Below, in pieces: positions 59,353 through 64,000 of a stretch of 64,000 nucleotides of DNA. A program made the translations under genes and the position numbers. Numbering within the stretch: the stretch's first letter is position 1; the number at the start of each line of letters is the position of its first letter. Below the pieces are notes generated by a model, which had not been told where the DNA came from, searched no databases, and saw nothing but the letters and a program-made list of their open reading frames with translations. This DNA comes from Bradyrhizobium sp. CB3481 (lineage in GTDB: Bacteria > Pseudomonadota > Alphaproteobacteria > Rhizobiales > Xanthobacteraceae): the NCBI RefSeq assembly GCF_029714305.1, contig NZ_CP121647.1:1880501-1944500 (forward strand). Direction: 5' to 3'.

Positions 59353-61188
59353 ATGATCAGGTTTATTGGGGCTAGAGCGCTTATCGCTGTTCTGCTGGTT
59401 CTGCTGGCGCCCGCGTATCTGTGGCCCCAGGATGGCCGGCCGCATTCCGTGCTCGTGCTCGACCAGTCGAATCTGCGTGGGCCGTTTTACTATCAGCTCT
59501 CCTCGGGATTGCGGGAGGTGTTTGACGCCGATGGTCACGTTACGACCTATAGCGAGAATCTGGATCTGACGCGTTTTGGCGGCGCCGCCTATGAGGCGAC
59601 GTTGAAGCGGTATCTTAAGGAAAAATACCGGGACAGGTCGATCGGCGTCATCGTAGCGAATGGTGCTGGTACGCTCGACCACATGTTGCGCTGGCGTGAG
59701 GAATTATGGCCGGGCGTGCCGATCGTTTTCGCCATGCTGGAGGCAAGCCAGCTGGCAAGGTTCGGGCGGCTGACAAACGTCACCGGCGTAGCCGTAAGAA
59801 ATTCTCTGGCAGGTGCGGTCGAGATCGCTCGTGTTGTGGTCCCTGATCTAGACACGATCGCCCTGGTCGGCGACAGCTGGGATCGGCAGGCACTCTTTCG
59901 GCACTGGGGTGAGGAAATTCCCGCCGCGACATCCGGCCTGGAGGTGATTGACCTGGTCGGGCAGAAGATGCCGGATATCCTGAAACGGGTCGCGGAATTG
60001 CCGGAGCGCAGCGCCATCGTCTATTCGGGCGTGTTTTCCGACGGGGCAGGCACGTACTATCCCGCGGCGACCGCAATGCGATTGATCTCCGAAAAAGCCA
60101 ATCGTCCAATCGTGGTTGGCGCCGAGCCGCTCTTGGCCGCGGGAGCCATCGGCGGATACGGCCTGATTGCGCGCGAGATCGGCGTCGAGACGGGAAAACT
60201 TGCGTTGCGCATTCTCAATGGCGAGCAGGCAGGAGATATTTCGCCGGTCACACGAGAGTCGAAGCCGCTCTTCAACTGGAAGCAGATGCAACGCTGGAAT
60301 GTCAGCGAATCGAGCTTGCCCGAAGGCAGTGAGATTCGTTTCCGCGATCCAACTTTCCTTGAACGATATCGGTGGCAGAGCATGGCCATTGCATCGGCGA
60401 TATTGATACAGGCTGCGCTGATCATATTCCTGTTGCACGAGCGCCATCTGCGGCACGATGCCGAAATGGAGTCTCACAAGCGGATGACGGAGCTTGCGCA
60501 TGTCAACAGGCAGGCGACGACGGGTGAATTGTCCTCGTCGATTGCCCATGAACTCAATCAGCCGCTGGGATCAATTCTTGCCAATGCCGAAACAGCCGAG
60601 CTGATTCTCAAGTCGGACAATCCCGACCTCGAGGAGATCAAGGAAATCCTCGCAGACATCCGACGCGACGACCAGCGCGCCGGCGAGGTGATCCGCCGCT
60701 TGCGAGGGTTCTTGAAGCGGACGCCGTTCGAGACCCGGGATATCGATGTCAACGAAATCATGGGGGAGGCGTTCAAGTTCCTCTCGGTACAGGCTTCGGC
60801 GCGCAACGTTTCGCTTTATCTGCAAACCGCGCCGGGTGCGCTCCGCATCAAGGGCGACCCGATCCAGCTGCAACAGGTCGTGCTTAATCTGGTCGTCAAC
60901 GCCATGGATGCAATGGCGACGATTCCATACGGCCGCACCGTGATTGGCCGTACCGAACTGAATGGTGGATCGTCGGCCGTGATCTCGATTTCCGATTCCG
61001 GTCCGGGAATACCGGCCGACAGGCTTGCGCAGGTGTTCGATCCATTTTTCACGACCAAGGACCAGGGGATGGGGATCGGGCTTTCGATCGCGCGCACGAT
61101 CATCCTTGCTCACAAGGGGCAGATCTGGGCCGAGAACCAAAGCGGCGGCGGTGCGGCATTTCACTTCAGCTTGCCGCTGGCCGCATAG
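59353..61188 (+). CDS. Sensor histidine kinase with ABC-substrate-binding-like periplasmic domain
   Basis: 611 residues. The signal/anchor MIRFIGARALIAVLLVLLAP is followed by a periplasmic part of the ABC substrate-binding type (VLVLDQSNLRGPFYYQLSSG, IGVIVANGAGTLDHM, AIVYSGVFSDGAGTYYPAAT and PIVVGAEPLLAAGAIGGYGL). A membrane span near residue 340 (SMAIASAILIQAALIIFLL) leads to the HisKA H-box SSIAHELNQPLGSIL (His399). The HATPase motifs are VVLNLVVNAMDAM, ISDSGPGIP, FFTTKDQGMGIGLSIARTII. It is therefore a ligand-sensing kinase. The partner regulator is at 61197; the gap is eight bases. Confidence 0.93.
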   Translation: MIRFIGARALIAVLLVLLAPAYLWPQDGRPHSVLVLDQSNLRGPFYYQLSSGLREVFDADGHVTTYSENLDLTRFGGAAYEATLKRYLKEKYRDRSIGVIVANGAGTLDHMLRWREELWPGVPIVFAMLEASQLARFGRLTNVTGVAVRNSLAGAVEIARVVVPDLDTIALVGDSWDRQALFRHWGEEIPAATSGLEVIDLVGQKMPDILKRVAELPERSAIVYSGVFSDGAGTYYPAATAMRLISEKANRPIVVGAEPLLAAGAIGGYGLIAREIGVETGKLALRILNGEQAGDISPVTRESKPLFNWKQMQRWNVSESSLPEGSEIRFRDPTFLERYRWQSMAIASAILIQAALIIFLLHERHLRHDAEMESHKRMTELAHVNRQATTGELSSSIAHELNQPLGSILANAETAELILKSDNPDLEEIKEILADIRRDDQRAGEVIRRLRGFLKRTPFETRDIDVNEIMGEAFKFLSVQASARNVSLYLQTAPGALRIKGDPIQLQQVVLNLVVNAMDAMATIPYGRTVIGRTELNGGSSAVISISDSGPGIPADRLAQVFDPFFTTKDQGMGIGLSIARTIILAHKGQIWAENQSGGGAAFHFSLPLAA

Positions 61189-61196
61189 GAGAGGGG

Positions 61197-61808
61197 ATGG
61201 CGGGCCGGGTTCACGTTGTCGACGATGATGCATCGTTCCGCACGGCGATCGAGCGGCGGTTGACGCTCGCCGGCTACGAGGTTGCGACCTATCCGTCGGC
61301 GCAGCAGTTGCTCGATTCTCGCCCTGATGAGAACGTACCTAGCTGCATCCTGCTCGATGTGCGGATACCGGGTCTGAGTGGACCGGAGTTGCAGGGGCGC
61401 CTCAATGCGCTCGGCTCCACGGTGCCGATCGTCTTCTTGACCGGCCATGCCGACACGCCGACGACCGTGCGGGCCATCAAGGCGGGCGCTGAGGATTTTC
61501 TGACCAAACCGGTCGAGTCGGAAACGCTGCTCGGTGCCATTGAGCGTGCGATAGTACGGCATGCGGTCACGCGCGGCGAGCAGCGACGGCTGGAGGAGAT
61601 GCTGGCCTTGTTGGCCGCGCTGACGGCGAGGGAGAGGCAGGTATTCGGCCTTGTCGTGCGCGGCAGACTCAACAAGCAGATCGCGCATGAACTTGGAACA
61701 ACGGAGCGCACCATCAAGGCGCATCGGCATCAGGTCATGGAAAAGATGAAGGTGCGGTCTCTGGCGGAGCTGGTCAGGATAGCGGAGCAACTCGGCTTAC
61801 TTGGCTAG
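61197..61808 (+). CDS. FixJ/NarL-type response regulator
   Basis: 203 residues. The receiver has VHVVDDDASFRTAIERRLTL, phospho-acceptor Asp54 in CILLDVRIPGLSG, FLTGHADTPTTVRAIKAGAE and K in DFLTKPVES. The linker is followed by a LuxR-type helix-turn-helix: LTARERQVFGLVVRGRLNKQ, IAHELGTTERTIKAHRHQVM and EKMKVRSLAELVRIA. It directly follows the kinase and should be its partner. The TGTCC-N4-GGACA elements near both ends of the module may be its binding sites. Confidence 0.93.
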   Translation: MAGRVHVVDDDASFRTAIERRLTLAGYEVATYPSAQQLLDSRPDENVPSCILLDVRIPGLSGPELQGRLNALGSTVPIVFLTGHADTPTTVRAIKAGAEDFLTKPVESETLLGAIERAIVRHAVTRGEQRRLEEMLALLAALTARERQVFGLVVRGRLNKQIAHELGTTERTIKAHRHQVMEKMKVRSLAELVRIAEQLGLLG

Positions 61809-61860
61809 CGCTGGCGCAATCAATCGTTGCGGCGTGGAACCCTTTCATCAATAGTGCGTG

Positions 61861-61874
61861 TGTCCGAAAGGACA
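61861..61874. promoter_or_regulatory. Inverted repeat TGTCC-N4-GGACA, site 2
   Basis: TGTCCGAAAGGACA, between the two response-regulator genes, 149 bases before the start at 62023. Site 1 differs only at one spacer base. Confidence 0.6.
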
Positions 61875-62022
61875 ATATGAAAGCCCGTGGTGAAGCGTAG
61901 CGTCGAACTGGGCTGATACGGCTGGCGGGCTTTTTTTGGGAACCTCCGTCCATCTTGAAGGTTGGCGAGCCGTCTCCGCGATTAGCATCGGCGACCTTGG
62001 AATGAACTGAGGGCCAGGCATC

Positions 62023-62397
62023 TTGAACCAGCGCAAAGTCGTTTTTGTCGTTGATGACGACCCATCGATGCTTAAGGGCATGCGACGGTTGCTCAAGCAA
62101 CATGGTTTTGACACGGTGCCGTTCGAAACGGCCAAGGCCTTGCAGGATCACGATGATTTCGCGCAGGCCTTCTGTCTCATCCTCGACATCAATCTCGGCG
62201 ACGGATCGGGTATCGAACTGCGCCATCGGTTGGCGGAAGCGGGCGTGTCCCTGCCTGTGATCTACATCACGGGCAACGACAGCGACGCGACGCGGATGGC
62301 CGCCATGGCCTCTGGCTGTGTCGCCTACCTGACAAAGCCGTTCACGGCGCAGTCGCTGATCGAGCCGATCAGTCGTGCGGCCGCTTGCGTTGAATAG
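62023..62397 (+). CDS. Receiver-only response regulator
   Basis: 124 residues from TTG 62023 (GGGCCAGG upstream). KVVFVVDDDPSMLKGMRRLL, KQHGFDTVPFETAKALQDHD, CLILDINLGDGSGIELRHRL (phospho-acceptor Asp55) and VIYITGNDSDATRMAAMASG, then YLTKPF. No output domain is attached, so it acts as a CheY-like diffusible receiver or phosphate sink. A dead close relative lies at 34106-34453. It belongs to the module by position, 214 bases after the FixJ-type gene, and has its own inverted repeat. Confidence 0.9.
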   Translation: MNQRKVVFVVDDDPSMLKGMRRLLKQHGFDTVPFETAKALQDHDDFAQAFCLILDINLGDGSGIELRHRLAEAGVSLPVIYITGNDSDATRMAAMASGCVAYLTKPFTAQSLIEPISRAAACVE

Positions 62398-62418
62398 GGC
62401 TGCGGGAAGCTGTTCCGC

Positions 62419-62994
62419 TCATTCCTCAATGTTCTGCTCGAAGACCTTTATCGGTGCGCCGTTGCGGGCCGCTGCGAACCGATTGAGCGGCAGTGTTGTC
62501 GTGACTGCGAGCATATTGGTATCGACGACCTCGATTGTGAGATCGCTGCCATTCTCCATGTTGCGAAGCCATTCCGGTTTGACGAGATCACCGGCGATAC
62601 AGGTGTTCGTCAGACACCAGGTGAAGGGGAGCTTGTACGCCATGCCCTTATCGACGATGAGCTTGACGCCGGCGGGCATGTAGAGTCCCACGGGCAAAAA
62701 CACTTGCAGTCTTGCGACGCTGTCTCCTTCGCGCTCGACAACATACACGCGCACCGCGCTCTGGCCGGTTTCGAAATCGCCGCCGATCGTCGTGCGGCAG
62801 ATCGTCTTGCTGCCGCCCGGCTTGAAGCAGACCTTCTCCCAGTCACCGTATTTGATGGCACGGGCCTCGCGTTGGCCGCGAAGGGCGAATTCGTCCACTC
62901 CGGGTTTGGCAGCCTGCTGCGCGTTCACCCTGCCGGACGCTGCCAATGCGAGGATTGCTCCGAGTAGGGCGCCGGGCAGTGCTGAGTGCCGCAT
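62419..62994 (-). CDS. Exported IalB-like protein
   Basis: Start at ATG 62994. 191 residues with a signal peptide (MRHSALPGALLGAILALAAS, cleavage after VNA). The mature part has REARAIKYGDWEKVCFKPGG, SKTICRTTIGGDFETGQSAV, RVYVVEREGDSVARLQVFLP and VGLYMPAGVKLIVDKG, then YKLPFTWCLTNTCIAGDL. The W-x-K-x-C, C-R-T, P-x-G-L-x-P-x-G-V-x-L and C-x-x-x-x-C-x-A motifs are those of invasion-associated locus B proteins. They are periplasmic, with a role in envelope or host interaction. It follows the hydrolase gene after five bases, on the same strand. Confidence 0.9.
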   Translation of the reverse strand: MRHSALPGALLGAILALAASGRVNAQQAAKPGVDEFALRGQREARAIKYGDWEKVCFKPGGSKTICRTTIGGDFETGQSAVRVYVVEREGDSVARLQVFLPVGLYMPAGVKLIVDKGMAYKLPFTWCLTNTCIAGDLVKPEWLRNMENGSDLTIEVVDTNMLAVTTTLPLNRFAAARNGAPIKVFEQNIEE

Positions 62995-62999
62995 CGTCC

Positions 63000-63875
63000 T
63001 CACTTGTGCTTGTCCAGGAAGGCGCTGACGAGCGGCGACCAGATTGGCACGGCATCCGCTGCGCCGATGAAGAAATGACCCTCGGTGCCGTGCGGCGGAA
63101 ACAGGTGATATTCGGCATTGCCGCCCGCACCCGTGAACGCCGCATACATCCGCTTGGAGAGTTCGGGTCCGAAGAAGCTGTCGTTCTCGATGTAAATCCA
63201 GAGCATCGGAATGCGGGAGGTGCGCCCGAATGCGCCAGTCGCTTCGACCAGCTTGTCGGGCGCGCAATTGTTGTTCGGCCTGTCGCCGACGCGGCCGCCA
63301 CGCCCGGCCGCAAAAGCGATGATCGCCTTCACCGGCGGCGGGTTGACGCTTGACAGTGCAATCGAACCCCAGCCGCCCGCGGATTGGCCGATCACGATGA
63401 CATGGTCGGGCACGATCCGCCTCAGCCTTGTCATATACTCGATGATCCAGAGATTGAGCTGGGCCGCCGCAAGCCCTGCGTCGCGGAAATTGGGATTGCT
63501 GCATTTGCCGATCTTGGAGAAGAACACGGTGAATAGCCCGGCCTCAGGCACGTCGAGAGCCGCCGCGCCGTAGCCGGGACCCGCAGGCGCTACCACCATG
63601 TAGCCGCGCCGCGCAAACCACATCGCGGCGTCGCGGAATTCGACCGGTGGAAACAAGCTGCGCTGCACCGGATCGAGCGCTACGCCGTGATTCATGATCG
63701 CCAGTGGGAAGGGGCCATTGCCGATCGGGCGCACGACATAGGCGATGGTGGGTGCGGGAAGTGGCAGCGCCCACATCTCCTCCTGCAGCCGAGGCGGATC
63801 ATCGGATGCCGCCGCGAGCGAGGCACTCGCGACAGCCATCGCGATGAGGAAACATCTCCATGCGCGGCGATGCAT
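63000..63875 (-). CDS. Exported alpha/beta hydrolase (dienelactone hydrolase-like)
   Basis: 291 residues with a signal peptide (MHRRAWRCFLIAMAVASASL, cleavage near AAASD). The core has GPFPLAIMNHGVALDP (oxyanion), AMWFARRGYMVVAPAGPGYG and the nucleophile elbow VIVIGQSAGGWGS (Ser165). Then comes AIIAFAAGRGG, then IPMLWIYIENDSFFGPELSK (Asp) and LFPPHGTEGHFFIG (His). All three triad parts are present. It is a secreted esterase/peptidase-like enzyme of unknown substrate. A FixK/FNR box (63930-63943) lies 55 bases upstream; the downstream partner is IalB-like. Confidence 0.88.
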   Translation of the reverse strand: MHRRAWRCFLIAMAVASASLAAASDDPPRLQEEMWALPLPAPTIAYVVRPIGNGPFPLAIMNHGVALDPVQRSLFPPVEFRDAAMWFARRGYMVVAPAGPGYGAAALDVPEAGLFTVFFSKIGKCSNPNFRDAGLAAAQLNLWIIEYMTRLRRIVPDHVIVIGQSAGGWGSIALSSVNPPPVKAIIAFAAGRGGRVGDRPNNNCAPDKLVEATGAFGRTSRIPMLWIYIENDSFFGPELSKRMYAAFTGAGGNAEYHLFPPHGTEGHFFIGAADAVPIWSPLVSAFLDKHK

Positions 63876-63929
63876 GCTGTGTTCCGGTTTGAGACGTGAG
63901 CAAAAGTCTTTGCTGCGAGCGGAAAAGGC

Positions 63930-63943
63930 TTGATCTAAATCAA
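63930..63943. promoter_or_regulatory. FixK/FNR-type box of the hydrolase-IalB pair
   Basis: TTGATCTAAATCAA, 55 bases upstream of the hydrolase start (minus). It may also serve a plus-strand gene beyond the window edge. Confidence 0.8.
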
Positions 63944-64000
63944 CGGACTCATGGCCGTCAGCAGGACCTTGCCGCAGGAGGAGATTTCCGAAACCGGGGC

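Overview
The window comes from a GC-rich alphaproteobacterium. The best guess is Bradyrhizobium or a close Bradyrhizobiaceae relative. The guess rests on the FixK/FNR-type boxes, on small proteins of a kind I associate with that group (GXCXX-rich exported proteins, ClpP-like small exported proteins, a basic SANT-like protein), on IS1182 and IS110 elements, and on an ExoF-like exopolysaccharide exporter. No rRNA gene and no intact tRNA gene was found.

Layout. 1-10.5 kb (+) is an exopolysaccharide cluster: a secreted propeller-like protein cut by the window edge, an ExoF-like export protein, a LuxR-type regulator, a GT4 glycosyltransferase, a Wzy/O-antigen-ligase-type membrane protein, a Wzz/BY-kinase-like copolymerase, and a P-loop kinase fused to a Wzx-type flippase. 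Several of these genes overlap by ATGA. 10.9-18.2 kb holds a periplasmic DsrE-like protein, then three closely packed genes (coiled coil plus Sel1-like protein, orphan TAXI receptor, VasI-like protein) and glmS. 18.5-24.1 kb is mixed: an XRE regulator, a decayed tRNA-Lys, a GNAT/DUF3141 pair transcribed divergently over two FixK/FNR boxes, and small exported proteins.

24.4-42.7 kb is a gene-poor, decayed accessory stretch. It has a broken IS1182 and a broken IS110, many single-base frameshifts, four copies of a ClpP-like exported protein of which one is intact, relics of an outer-membrane protein and of a response regulator, an MFS exporter, glycine-rich exported proteins and dispersed repeats. 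43-44 kb is an exported metallo-beta-lactamase-fold enzyme.

44.2-57 kb is an anaerobic/microoxic carbon block. On the minus strand lie pflB, pflA, an AspT-type exchanger, a formate channel (FNT), a CBS protein and a GntP-type permease. On the plus strand lie pta, ackA and fabI, overlapping one another. Then come a MaoC-like hydratase and a two-subunit CoA transferase (-). 57-64 kb carries an AI-2E-type transporter, a FixK-like Crp/Fnr regulator, an ABC-sensor histidine kinase with two response regulators, and an exported hydrolase/IalB pair.

How it fits together. Twelve 14-bp boxes of the form TTGAY-N4-RTCAA lie upstream of pflB, pta, the CoA transferase, DUF3141, GNAT, a phasin-like gene, the MFS exporter, glycine-rich proteins, a ClpP-like protein, the AI-2E transporter and the hydrolase pair. 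A FixK-like regulator with an E-x2-SR recognition helix is encoded at 58369-59052. The simplest reading is a low-oxygen regulon: pyruvate is split to acetyl-CoA and formate, formate leaves by the FNT channel, acetyl-CoA yields ATP through Pta-AckA, and CoA transferase, a PhaC-like hydrolase and a phasin-like protein handle acyl/polyester carbon. The histidine kinase module has its own pair of TGTCC-N4-GGACA inverted repeats, which may be its operators.
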